Positions 1 through 6,713 of a stretch of 8,977 nucleotides of DNA are shown piece after piece; position 1 is the stretch's first letter, and each line of letters starts with the position of its first letter. The position numbers and the translations under genes were made by a program. The notes below the pieces were generated by a model. It was not told where the DNA came from and ran no database searches. It saw only the letters and a program-made list of their open reading frames with translations. Source of the DNA: Bryobacterales bacterium (GTDB taxonomy: Bacteria > Cyanobacteriota > Vampirovibrionia > Obscuribacterales > Obscuribacteraceae). The DNA is taken from assembly GCA_903970295.1 (NCBI GenBank), contig CAJCHQ010000050.1, forward strand, positions 1 through 8,977, given 5' to 3'.

Positions 1-44
1 TCCACCGCCGTCACTATACGCCCGTTCTTGATCAGGGTTTTCAT
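1..44 (-). CDS. Dihydropyrimidinase / D-hydantoinase-like amidohydrolase, N-terminal fragment (continues beyond the left edge)
   Basis: Only 14 complete codons lie in the window. They read MKTLIKNGRIVTAV from an ATG at 44 towards position 1. This closely resembles the opening strand of cyclic amidohydrolases of the hydantoinase/dihydropyrimidinase group, which typically begin with 'LIKNG-x-IVTA'. Dihydroorotases and related enzymes share 'LIKNG' but usually continue with a 'DP' element instead of 'TA'. A GAGG ribosome-binding site (complement of 54-57) sits 9 nt before the ATG, which supports this as a genuine start. If correct, the enzyme would be a cytosolic metal-dependent hydrolase opening the ring of dihydropyrimidines or hydantoins. 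The catalytic residues are outside the window, so the exact substrate class is inference. The gene is divergent from the secreted TPR-metalloprotease gene. Confidence 0.55.
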   Translation of the reverse strand, partial: MKTLIKNGRIVTAV

Positions 45-352
45 GTAGTTGTGCCTCGCCGGAGACTGCTCGCATATACACCGCGGATAATATTAGCCCA
101 CTCCTGGCTCATTTTGATTCATTTCTTGGCTTAATTCCAGACATCGCTTTCGCGCCTGTCCTGGCTTGAAACTTGTCACTCGGTTGCCCTTCCACCAACT
201 CGCTTGGTCAGAAATGCACTTGTGATACTAAATGTGGTACCAAATATTGCTGTCACAAATATTGCTGTCACAAACATTGCTGTCACAAATTGCTGCCACA
301 AATTGATTACATCATTGGTGTCGGCGATCACCTTTGATCGCTTTAATCGAAA
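45..352. other. Divergent intergenic region between the amidohydrolase and the TPR-metalloprotease genes
   Basis: This gap of about 308 nt separates two divergent genes and should contain both promoters. What can be seen is the GAGG site for the minus-strand gene, an AT-rich block (GATAATATTA at 86-95) that could serve as a -10 for the minus-strand gene, an 8-bp palindrome TGGTACCA at 235-242, and the tandem-repeat array at 241-311. No convincing paired -35/-10 could be assigned, and I see no coding sequence or RNA gene. Confidence 0.5.
241..311 (+). repeat. 15-bp tandem repeat array, core GCTGTCACAA
   Basis: Two identical units CAAATATTGCTGTCA (241-255 and 256-270) are followed by CAAACATTGCTGTCA (271-285) with one change. 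Two shortened, decayed units of 13 nt follow (286-298 CAAATTGCTGCCA and 299-311 CAAATTGATTACA). The array ends about 60 nt before the start of the TPR-metalloprotease gene. There are no unique spacers, so it is not a CRISPR. The core GCTGTCACAA is nearly identical to GCTGTCGCAA, read on the opposite strand in the array after the sigma-factor gene. It may be a regulatory iteron, a slippage-generated minisatellite or a member of a dispersed intergenic repeat family; the sequence alone cannot decide. Confidence 0.85.
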
Positions 353-370
353 ATGGAATATTATAGTGTC

Positions 371-1462
371 ATGCGTTTAGCCAAAATTTGCTTATCTGTA
401 ATTGTATTTTGCACGCTCGGCGGCATGCTCACAAGCGCATCCGCTGCTGACCAGCCAATCCAACACGCAATTTCTCTCTATACGCAGAAGAGCTGTGCGG
501 CAGCTGCCAAAGAGTTTGTCCAGATCATTCAAAAAGATCCAGGCAACGTCACTGCTCTTTATTATTGCGCTAACTGCTATCTCGCGTCCGGGCAGCGACA
601 AGACGCGGTCAAGCTATATCAGTTCATCGCAAAAACATATCCTGATAGCGGCGAAGCGGTTCACGCCAACGCTCTTTTGAAGACTCTGAAGGTCGATAGC
701 AATGCAGCCGGCGCCGAAGCCGATGCGAAGCCGACTGCGCTTGCTGCCGCGGCTGCCAAATCAAAGACGACCGCTGCTATAGCAAGTGAAGATTCGCCAT
801 CCAAGCCGCTGTCCGACGCACAAAAGCAAGTGGTAATCAAAGAAATCATTCAGGTAGTGCGTGCCACCAAGGATCGTCCAGAAGTCTCCAAATCGCTCAT
901 TGGCGAAGTTCAAGATGCTCTCAAGGTTTATCCTGAACCGCTACTAGTACTCCTCCATCAAAACGGTTGCCACGTGAGAATAACGCCGACAATGGTCGAC
1001 AACGACCCAGAATTGGAACACAGGCAGCCCCGCGGATATGAGGACGGTGCCACCTTCAAAAATTGTCCTGGTATGTTCAACGGCTACGATATTATCTTGC
1101 CCGAAAATTACTACCTGGGCGATTCTGACCAGATCACAAAAAATATTGGAGTGATCGGCACTTTGAGGCACGAGCTTGGCCATGCGTTAGACCGATACAT
1201 GGGTAACATCACCAGCCGAGACGATTACCGGCACCAGTGGTTTCTCGATCTTGGTCGGATGGACGACGATATGAAAGGGAGGCTGGCCTATTTCGTCCAA
1301 AAAGATCGAGCCGGTCCTTCCGAAACTTTCGCCGAACTGATGTGCTTCAGATATGGCGGCCGCACTGACAATCAGAGAGACCGCAATGAACAAATGCATT
1401 CATCGTTCAAATTAACATACGCTTTTGTTGACAAAATGCTGGCGAAAATCCCCGACAAATAG
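371..1462 (+). CDS. Secreted TPR protein with an anthrax lethal factor-like (gluzincin) zinc metalloprotease domain
   Basis: The ORF is open from an ATG at 353, but the ATG at 371 is preferred. It gives a standard signal peptide (MRLAKIC..., a hydrophobic stretch, then ASA before ADQ), and GGAA at 355-358 lies 12 nt upstream. Residue numbers here count from 353. Residues about 37-112 look like two or three TPR-type helical pairs, with the pattern ALYYCANCYLASGQ then AVKLYQFIAKTYPDS. An Ala-rich linker covers about 115-150. The C-terminal domain (about 155-369) contains HELGH at 273-277 and ETFAE at 324-328. HExxH followed about 50 residues later by E-x-F-A-E matches the zinc ligands and active-site glutamates of the anthrax lethal factor-like family. 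The protein is predicted to be an exported zinc endopeptidase, with TPR repeats for partner or substrate binding. The substrate is unknown. No terminator is evident downstream and the gene appears monocistronic. Confidence 0.8.
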   Translation: MRLAKICLSVIVFCTLGGMLTSASAADQPIQHAISLYTQKSCAAAAKEFVQIIQKDPGNVTALYYCANCYLASGQRQDAVKLYQFIAKTYPDSGEAVHANALLKTLKVDSNAAGAEADAKPTALAAAAAKSKTTAAIASEDSPSKPLSDAQKQVVIKEIIQVVRATKDRPEVSKSLIGEVQDALKVYPEPLLVLLHQNGCHVRITPTMVDNDPELEHRQPRGYEDGATFKNCPGMFNGYDIILPENYYLGDSDQITKNIGVIGTLRHELGHALDRYMGNITSRDDYRHQWFLDLGRMDDDMKGRLAYFVQKDRAGPSETFAELMCFRYGGRTDNQRDRNEQMHSSFKLTYAFVDKMLAKIPDK

Positions 1463-1844
1463 TCCCCGTCGTGGTGGGAGCAATTTGTACAAAAATCAGA
1501 CGAGTCTCGAAAGGTCTGAAATATATGGTTCAAATTGCCGGGTGAAATTTGTGGAAATTGCAGACAAGCTTGTGAGAGTCTCGCGAGCACCGCTTCAAGC
1601 GCCGACCTGTCAGAATTTAGATTCCTTGCGATGCGCTAAACCATTTGCCAATGGAAAAATCTCTTGATTTCGCACAACTGTATTACCCGAATATATCCGT
1701 TCGTGCTACGGGCGTGGAATTTAACCCAAGCCAGCTCAGAAACTGGTTCGCGGCATGATATAAATCAGAAGTCTAGGGTGGCAACGAATGCAGGCGCGGT
1801 TGTGTCTCTGCGTGGTTGCGTAATGAGCAAGCGAGGTTTCTCAC
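1463..1844. other. 382-nt intergenic region upstream of dnaG
   Basis: No recognisable gene or structured RNA lies here. Short open frames crossing it have no family resemblance and no good ribosome-binding sites. Visible elements are three perfect palindromes, TTTGTACAAA (1484-1493), ACAAGCTTGT (1564-1573) and CTCGCGAG (1580-1587), and the promoter-like extended -10 at 1756-1764. The last two palindromes are only 6 nt apart. The region probably carries the promoter of the dnaG-rpoD operon. Confidence 0.5.
1756..1764 (+). promoter_or_regulatory. Candidate extended -10 promoter element for dnaG-rpoD
   Basis: TGATATAAA fits the extended -10 pattern TG-n-TATAAT with one mismatch. It would place transcription start near 1771 and give a leader of about 75 nt before the dnaG GTG. 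No -35 hexamer close to TTGACA is found 16-18 nt upstream, so the call rests on the extended -10 alone. Confidence 0.3.
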
Positions 1845-4484
1845 GTGAAGGGCGTGACATCAGAAGTCATTGCTGAGGTGAGGAGCCGTGCTTCTTTACA
1901 CGAAGTCGTATCCGAGCACGTTGTGCTAAAGCGCACCGGCGCCGACAAGTATCAAGGACTGTGTCCTTTCCACAATGAGAAAACGGCTTCTTTCAGCGTC
2001 AATGACGACAAAGGATTTTTTATATGCTTTGGCTGCCACGAGAAGGGAGACGTTTTTTCGTTTGTTCAAAAAATCAAAAAGATCGATTTTATAGATTCCG
2101 TCTGTGAGCTTGCCCATAAATATGGTGTGAAACTGGTGGAAACGCATCAGGAGCGCCAGGAATATGATAAGCGCTCGGCGATCCTGATGCTCTATCAGCA
2201 AGCCAGTGAATACTATGTGCACATGCTCAATGACGAGGTTGGTGGACAAAAAGCTCGCGAATATTTGAATAATCGAGGCATTGGCAGTGAGATTATTGAA
2301 AAGTTTAAACTCGGCTATGCTCCAGATCTTTGGGATGGTTTGCTCAATTTCCTCACGACTAACGCCAAGGCTGCGCCTCAAACATTAGCTGAGGCTGGAT
2401 TAGTCGGGCACAAAGCGGAAACGAATCGATACTACGACATTTTCAAGAATCGTTTGATGGTGCCAATATTCGATGGTCAAGGTCGTGTCATCGCATTTGG
2501 TGGCAGAACATTAGCCGACGATCAAGTGAAATATCTGAACTCGCCAGCTTCGCCGATTTACACAAAAGGGCAGCACCTCTATGCTTTCCATTTAGCAAAA
2601 GAGGCGATCAAAGAAAAAGATGCAGTGATAGTCGTCGAGGGATATTTCGACGTTATTACATCTCATCTTTATGGGTTCACCAACACGGTCGCGACCTGCG
2701 GAACAGCCTTGACCGAGCAGCAAGCTAAATCTCTCGTTCGTTACACAGATTCGAAGCGCGTTCTTTTGGCATTCGACGCCGACGCCGCCGGCGTAAAAGC
2801 TGTGGATTCCGGCGTTGAAACTTTGAACCTAATTGCTGAAGGAGTTGGTTTAGATCTGCGCGTCATTCAAATTCCTGGTGGCAAAGATCCGGACGAATGC
2901 CTGCGTGCTTCTGAAGATTCAGGTCTCGCCGGACCCGCAGGCTACGCCAAAGCGATTGCAGAGGCTTTGCCTTTGATTGATTATCAGTTACAGAAGGCGA
3001 TGGCTGGAGCCAACATCACCACTCATACCGGAAGAATTGATGCCGCGAAGAAAGTCGTGCCGATTTTAGCTCAGATCAAGACAGACGTAGCCCGGTCGCA
3101 GTACATTCAACAATGGAGCAGTAAGTTGGTGATTGACGAGATCGCACTCAGTGCCGATGTCAGTCGTTACCGAAAAGAGAACCGTGCTGGTGCGAAGAAC
3201 GCAACCAACCAGCAAGCGCAATCTCCGCGTACTAACTCAAACGCAGGCAGCAAGAGCTCTCTCACCGCCAGCCGGAACGGTTTGCAATCCGGATATATCG
3301 ATGCAGAACGACAGTTACTCGCGCTGTATTTAACCTCGCGTGATGATTACGAGAGAGTACAAGCGGCTTTGCTCGACGAAACTTTGCTCAGTCCAGAACA
3401 TCAGACGATCAAAGATGCGATCGATGGGATTGGCTCTCACTTCAACAACGTAGAGGATTTGCGCGAGAAGTTGTCCGATCGCTTGGCGCCCGATGGCGAT
3501 GCAGTTCAAGCCTTCGTAGATGTAATGATCAAAGTCGAGATCATGAGAAAGCAGAATTCACCAATCGAAGTGATACTGCGAGAGTTCAGGCTCAAACTCT
3601 TGGCGGAGCGGCTGAAAAGGGCTCTCGCTGGCGCTCGCGCTGAGTTCGCTTCCGTAAGCGAAAACGATCAGCAAGCCTTGCAAAGCAAAATTATTCAGCT
3701 GAAAAAGTTGCAAGATGAAATTTTGTCGAATGCAAACACCCCCGAAGAAATTGACGCCTTGAAACGCAAAATCGATGTGGCAATTGCCCAGCAGCAAGCT
3801 GTCCCTGCGCCAGAGGCGAGTGTAGAACCAATGCCACTGCCAATGCCACTGCCGACTGCAAGCATGACTGCCAATACAAAAACTCCGACCTTTGAGCCCG
3901 CACCACTATCGGTGCGCCCATCAGCAGGGGCGGACCATGCTATCCCTGCCTCTAATTCTGCCGAAATTCTCATCGTGCCTCAGTCTGGGCAACTAGATAC
4001 TATTCAGGTTGATAGCGACTATGTACTTGAATACCTGGATGCTGAGGATATTGAACCAGAAAATGATCCAGTTACGGCAAGCACAGTCGAAACCGAGGGT
4101 GAGCGAGCTAGCGAGCCAGCTAGTGAGCCAGCTAGCGAACAAGTCAACCAAGTTGTTTTCGCTCAAGGCGAAAGAAACGAGAACCAGCCAATCGAGCAAA
4201 ATATGCTCGATGAAGATGAAGTGGCTGAGGGCGTGCCGAGAAAACAGGATTTTTACGATGATGATGACGATGACGATGATGAAACTGCCGCTGAGAACGA
4301 GCCAGGCACGCATGATTTGTTCGATGATGAAGATGAATCAGAAAACGACCCCGGTGAACACAATCTATTGGATGTTGATGCGGATCACACTTCGGCTCAG
4401 CAAGACGCTGTCTCAGCCGTGACTATCGACCAAGAGGTCACGGCTACAATGAATGAAATCCCCGTGTTGGAGACCTCGGTGTGA
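1845..4484 (+). CDS. dnaG: DNA primase DnaG with a long acidic motif-repeat C-terminal extension
   Basis: DnaG synthesises RNA primers at the replication fork and is recruited by the replicative helicase DnaB. The zinc-binding domain (about 5-100) has CPFH at 40-43 and CFGC at 61-64. The core follows with [14 protein letters not shown] sequence (about 200-222). The TOPRIM domain has VVEGYFD (E265) and FDADAAG (D311, D313), the metal-binding acidic residues. Residues about 485-650 are helical and fit the DnaB-interacting C-terminal domain. The protein is 879 residues, against about 580-660 usual for the family. The excess is a Pro-rich linker (about 652-700) and a very acidic tail (about 710-879) with SEPA repeats, a run of nine acidic residues and four copies of a short hydrophobic-acidic motif. 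The GTG start is supported by GAGG at 1833-1836, 8 nt upstream. Its stop overlaps the rpoD start (GTGA), pointing to an operon. The core function is certain; the role of the tail is unknown. Confidence 0.97.
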   Translation: MKGVTSEVIAEVRSRASLHEVVSEHVVLKRTGADKYQGLCPFHNEKTASFSVNDDKGFFICFGCHEKGDVFSFVQKIKKIDFIDSVCELAHKYGVKLVETHQERQEYDKRSAILMLYQQASEYYVHMLNDEVGGQKAREYLNNRGIGSEIIEKFKLGYAPDLWDGLLNFLTTNAKAAPQTLAEAGLVGHKAETNRYYDIFKNRLMVPIFDGQGRVIAFGGRTLADDQVKYLNSPASPIYTKGQHLYAFHLAKEAIKEKDAVIVVEGYFDVITSHLYGFTNTVATCGTALTEQQAKSLVRYTDSKRVLLAFDADAAGVKAVDSGVETLNLIAEGVGLDLRVIQIPGGKDPDECLRASEDSGLAGPAGYAKAIAEALPLIDYQLQKAMAGANITTHTGRIDAAKKVVPILAQIKTDVARSQYIQQWSSKLVIDEIALSADVSRYRKENRAGAKNATNQQAQSPRTNSNAGSKSSLTASRNGLQSGYIDAERQLLALYLTSRDDYERVQAALLDETLLSPEHQTIKDAIDGIGSHFNNVEDLREKLSDRLAPDGDAVQAFVDVMIKVEIMRKQNSPIEVILREFRLKLLAERLKRALAGARAEFASVSENDQQALQSKIIQLKKLQDEILSNANTPEEIDALKRKIDVAIAQQQAVPAPEASVEPMPLPMPLPTASMTANTKTPTFEPAPLSVRPSAGADHAIPASNSAEILIVPQSGQLDTIQVDSDYVLEYLDAEDIEPENDPVTASTVETEGERASEPASEPASEQVNQVVFAQGERNENQPIEQNMLDEDEVAEGVPRKQDFYDDDDDDDDETAAENEPGTHDLFDDEDESENDPGEHNLLDVDADHTSAQQDAVSAVTIDQEVTATMNEIPVLETSV
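3828..3851 (+). repeat. Two perfect 12-bp repeats inside dnaG (PMPL motif)
   Basis: CCAATGCCACTG occurs twice back to back and encodes PMPLPMPL (residues 662-669) in the linker between the helicase-binding domain and the acidic tail. The two copies are identical at DNA level, including synonymous positions, which suggests a recent in-frame duplication. Confidence 0.85.
4107..4142 (+). repeat. Three 12-bp repeats inside dnaG (ASEP motif)
   Basis: GCTAGCGAGCCA is followed by GCTAGTGAGCCA and GCTAGCGAACAA. They encode [12 protein letters not shown] (residues 755-766). The near identity at synonymous positions indicates recent slippage or duplication in units that keep the reading frame. Confidence 0.85.
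4255..4281 (+). repeat. GAT/GAC triplet run in dnaG encoding poly-Asp
   Basis: A run of GAT and GAC codons ending in a GAA encodes eight aspartates and a glutamate (about residues 805-813). Triplet runs of this kind can change length without breaking the frame, so the acidic tail may vary between strains. The same run read in the +1 and minus frames creates spurious Met- and Ile-rich open frames. Confidence 0.8.
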
Positions 4485-5551
4485 CTACAAGCAAAGACAA
4501 AGAAGACAGCTTTATCGAAAAGCTGGATCGCATGGAAGAGTCGACCCAGCACCGTGAAAGAATAGGTTTAGAGGATTTACTTTCGGACTCAGGCAGCGAT
4601 GATGACGATTTGCCGTCAGCGGTGGCTTCAGTTGATCCCGTATTTCTCGGTGGATTTGAGGAGAAAATCGAGGGCGATCCCGAAGTTTTTGAACAGGAAG
4701 CGTCGAAAGGTTTGGCTTCTGACGATCCGGTTCGCATGTATTTGCGAGAAATCGGGCGGATTCCTCTTTTGAATGCCAGTCAGGAAATTGAGTACGCGCG
4801 CAAAATTGAGCAAGGCGGCTCTGAAGGCGCGATCGCGAAACGGCGGTTGGTTCAAGCTAATTTGCGCCTGGTCGTGTCGATCGCTAAGAAGTACGTCGGC
4901 CGCGGCATGCTTTTTCTCGACTTGATTCAAGAGGGTAATCTGGGGTTGATTCGGGCTGCGGAAAAATTCGATTACGAAAGAGGCTACAAATTCAGCACCT
5001 ACGCCACCTGGTGGATACGGCAGGCGATCACCCGCGCGATCGCAGATCAAGCGAGAACGATCCGCATTCCGGTGCATATGGTCGAAACAATCAACAAGCT
5101 CAAGAAAATCACGAGAAAGCTTGCTCAAGATAAGGGTCGCAAGCCAACAGAAGAAGAAATCGCCGAGTCAATGGAAATCACCGTCAGCAAACTGCGTGAA
5201 ATCATCAAAGTCGCACAAGAGCCAATCTCGCTAGAGACTCCAGTTGGCAAAGAAGAAGACAGCAAACTGGGCGACTTCATCGAAGATCGCGAGGCCGAAA
5301 CTCCAGCAATGTCAGTCACGCAGGAACTCCTGCGTGAAGATATCATCGAAGTCATGGCCGGATTGTCCCCCCGCGAGCGCGACGTCTTGCGCTTACGCTT
5401 TGGCTTAGATGATGGACGTCAGCGCACCTTAGAAGAAGTAGGGCAGCTATTCGGCGTCACACGCGAGCGCATCCGCCAAATTGAAGCCAAGGCGCTAAGA
5501 AAGCTACGTCATCCCAATCGGAGCCGCCGTCTCCGGGAATACATGGACTAA
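4481..5551 (+). CDS. rpoD: Primary RNA polymerase sigma-70 factor (RpoD/SigA)
   Basis: This is the housekeeping sigma factor that directs RNA polymerase to -10/-35 promoters. Region 1.2 is at about 81-111 ([17 protein letters not shown]). Region 2 covers about 122-191 and includes the core-binding [13 protein letters not shown] (147-159) and the -10 recognition segment [14 protein letters not shown] (174-187). Region 3 covers about 195-275. Region 4 covers about 292-350, with the helix-turn-helix [20 protein letters not shown] (316-335). The 356-residue length and complete regions 1.2-4.2 match a group 1 factor lacking the large insert seen in enterobacterial RpoD; residues 1-75 form a poorly conserved acidic region. 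The start is GTG, with GGAG at 4469-4472 placed 8 nt upstream. It overlaps the dnaG stop in GTGA, which suggests translational coupling, as in other dnaG-rpoD macromolecular synthesis operons. No clear intrinsic terminator follows the stop. Confidence 0.96.
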   Translation: MTTSKDKEDSFIEKLDRMEESTQHRERIGLEDLLSDSGSDDDDLPSAVASVDPVFLGGFEEKIEGDPEVFEQEASKGLASDDPVRMYLREIGRIPLLNASQEIEYARKIEQGGSEGAIAKRRLVQANLRLVVSIAKKYVGRGMLFLDLIQEGNLGLIRAAEKFDYERGYKFSTYATWWIRQAITRAIADQARTIRIPVHMVETINKLKKITRKLAQDKGRKPTEEEIAESMEITVSKLREIIKVAQEPISLETPVGKEEDSKLGDFIEDREAETPAMSVTQELLREDIIEVMAGLSPRERDVLRLRFGLDDGRQRTLEEVGQLFGVTRERIRQIEAKALRKLRHPNRSRRLREYMD

Positions 5552-5583
5552 TCCTTGCGAATTGACCAAGGCCCGTTTACGTT

Positions 5584-5668
5584 TTGCGACAGCTTCTTGC
5601 GACAGCTTCTTGCGATTGCTTCTTGTAATAGCTTGTAATAGCTTGTAATAGCTTCTTGTAATTGCTTT
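5584..5668 (-). repeat. 13/10-bp tandem repeat array downstream of rpoD
   Basis: On the plus strand the units are TTGCGACAGCTTC (5584-5596 and 5597-5609), TTGCGATTGCTTC (5610-5622), TTGTAATAGC (5623-5632 and 5633-5642), TTGTAATAGCTTC (5643-5655) and TTGTAATTGCTTT (5656-5668). The period is 13, and two units have lost the TTC and are 10 nt. Read on the minus strand the first units give GAAGCTGTCGCAA, which shares the core GCTGTCRCAA with the array at 241-311. It fills most of the gap between convergent rpoD and the antitoxin-like gene. There are no spacers, so it is not a CRISPR. Confidence 0.85.
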
Positions 5669-5713
5669 TGCAGTACACCACTGATGGTACCGCCGCTAAG
5701 CGAAATTGCTCTT

Positions 5714-6535
5714 CTAAAAATGACTCAAATCGCCGAAGTTAGTCTGCTTAAGCGTCAGTGGATCATCGCTATTCCCTGAGCTTCGAGGTTTCTGCACTGG
5801 CGATATGTTGTTCTTCAAATACTCGGCAACTTGGGCGTCAGTCATATACTTTTTAAGAAAATCCCAGGAATTCGACTGTTTCAAATCGTCCAGTGCTGGA
5901 GGCTTCATCCAGAACATTCGGCTGAGCCAAGTTGGCATCCATTTGGAGGCTTCTTTAGCCGCAGCTCGTTCTTTCTTGTTGAATAACATGTGAGTTCTGC
6001 AAAAGTTTTCTTCATGCGGTGGTTTGCTCATGGCCGATAGCTGGATATTCCTCATGGCGCGAAAAAACAATCCGCTTTTGTCGTCGAGAAATTTCTTCGA
6101 AAGCGGACTGCTGCTTCTGAAATGAACTCTCGCAAGACCAAAGTCACTCGACTCGCATAAAAATGAGGTCGAGGAACCCGATGCAACAAAGGTTGGCGCA
6201 GCATTCGGTTCGGCAAGCTCGCCAGACTCAGAAACCAGCATTTGGAAAGCATGCGCTGCATCTTTACCGTGAGTGAAAATCTGTTTGGCGAATGCCTGGG
6301 CCTTAGTTTTAACGATCTGTGCCAAGGTTGGAAGGAACGGGCGTCCGTCAGCATCGGCGTTGAATTTGATGAAAATCCCGCGGGCTACTCTGTAAAGCAG
6401 GCTCGCCTCCACCAGCCTGGATAACAACTTATCGATTGCGCCTCTTGGACCAAAACCAAGCAGTTCGCGTGTCGCGAACGGCTGCTCCTCAGGTAGATTG
6501 GCAATGTATTTTCTGACTTTTGCGCTGATCATCAT
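5714..6535 (-). CDS. AbiEi / DUF6088-type antitoxin-like transcriptional regulator, apparently without a toxin partner
   Basis: The product has 273 residues from the chosen start. The N-terminal part (MMISAKVRKYIANLPEEQPF, then TRELLGFGPRGAIDKLLSRL, with RVARGIFIK) is a winged-helix domain of the kind found in AbiEi antitoxins of type IV toxin-antitoxin systems. The next part (AAHAFQM..., FVASGSSTSF, LARVHFRSSSP, KSGLFFRAMRNI) follows the order of conserved blocks in DUF6088 proteins. About 85 further residues, rich in Trp and Lys, are not recognised. Such antitoxins repress their own promoter and oppose an AbiEii nucleotidyltransferase toxin, but no toxin ORF is adjacent: rpoD is convergent on one side and an SGNH gene divergent on the other. 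The frame is open to an ATG at 6577. The ATG at 6535 is preferred because GGAGGGA lies just upstream and the 10-bp inverted repeat would otherwise be coding. Confidence 0.75.
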   Translation of the reverse strand: MMISAKVRKYIANLPEEQPFATRELLGFGPRGAIDKLLSRLVEASLLYRVARGIFIKFNADADGRPFLPTLAQIVKTKAQAFAKQIFTHGKDAAHAFQMLVSESGELAEPNAAPTFVASGSSTSFLCESSDFGLARVHFRSSSPLSKKFLDDKSGLFFRAMRNIQLSAMSKPPHEENFCRTHMLFNKKERAAAKEASKWMPTWLSRMFWMKPPALDDLKQSNSWDFLKKYMTDAQVAEYLKNNISPVQKPRSSGNSDDPLTLKQTNFGDLSHF

Positions 6536-6541
6536 CTCAAT

Positions 6542-6548
6542 TCCCTCC
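6542..6548 (-). promoter_or_regulatory. Strong Shine-Dalgarno site that sets the start of the AbiEi-like gene
   Basis: The minus strand reads GGAGGGA, then ATTGAG, then ATG ATG. The GGAGG core is 8 nt from the ATG at 6535. This decides for 6535 over the upstream in-frame ATG at 6577, which has no comparable site. Confidence 0.75.
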
Positions 6549-6554
6549 GTCAAC

Positions 6555-6592
6555 CAGCTCGTCTGATTTTTTTGCAAATTCGAGACGAGCTG
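6555..6592. promoter_or_regulatory. Perfect 10-bp inverted repeat in the leader of the AbiEi-like gene (candidate operator)
   Basis: CAGCTCGTCT (6555-6564) and AGACGAGCTG (6583-6592) are exact reverse complements, separated by 18 nt that include a run of seven T. The repeat ends 6 nt before the Shine-Dalgarno site on the minus strand. AbiEi antitoxins are known to repress their own operon by binding inverted repeats near the promoter, so an autoregulatory operator is likely. Alternatively it forms an mRNA hairpin next to the ribosome-binding site. It lacks a terminal U-run in the gene's direction, so it is not a typical terminator. Confidence 0.6.
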
Positions 6593-6673
6593 AAAACCAT
6601 CTCAGAAATGAAAACGATACGAACAACAAAAAAGTTCAATTCCAAAATTATCTGACAAGCGCCTGTGGCAGCT

Positions 6674-6686
6674 TTCACCAGGTGAA
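6674..6686. promoter_or_regulatory. Small palindrome TTCACC-A-GGTGAA upstream of the SGNH gene
   Basis: Two 6-bp arms flank a single central A, 28 nt before the TTG start at 6714. It may be a protein-binding site in the divergent region. Its right arm also contains an AGGTGA ribosome-binding-like sequence that is too far from the TTG to serve it. The evidence is symmetry only. Confidence 0.3.
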
Positions 6687-6713
6687 GACATCGCCAACTG
6701 CTTTCTAAAACGG

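Noticed and set aside
241..311. Possible CRISPR array
   Set aside because: Units are 13-15 bp and directly adjacent, with no unique spacers and no cas genes in the window.
1464..1482. Possible terminator after the metalloprotease gene (CCCC and GGG blocks)
   Set aside because: The stem would be only three or four pairs, with no following T-run.
1564..1587. Adjacent palindromes ACAAGCTTGT and CTCGCGAG as an operator for dnaG
   Set aside because: Short palindromes of 8-10 bp occur by chance, they match no regulator site I recognise, and they lie about 260 nt from the gene. They are listed only as contents of the gap.
1425..1876. Two short plus-strand open frames across the gap before dnaG
   Set aside because: They have no convincing start sites, no family resemblance and overlap flanking genes. 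The gap is better explained as a leader/promoter region.
4009..4422. Met-rich 137-residue open frame on the plus strand and a minus-strand Ile-rich frame at 3993-4313
   Set aside because: Both are out-of-frame readings of the GAT/GAC and SEPA repeats in the dnaG tail and resemble no family.
4628..5128. 166-residue minus-strand open frame inside rpoD
   Set aside because: It is antisense to highly conserved sigma regions 1.2-3, whose coding explains the sequence.
5670..5692. Small hairpin ACCA-CTGA-TGGT between convergent genes
   Set aside because: A four-pair stem without a U-run on either strand is too weak to call a terminator.
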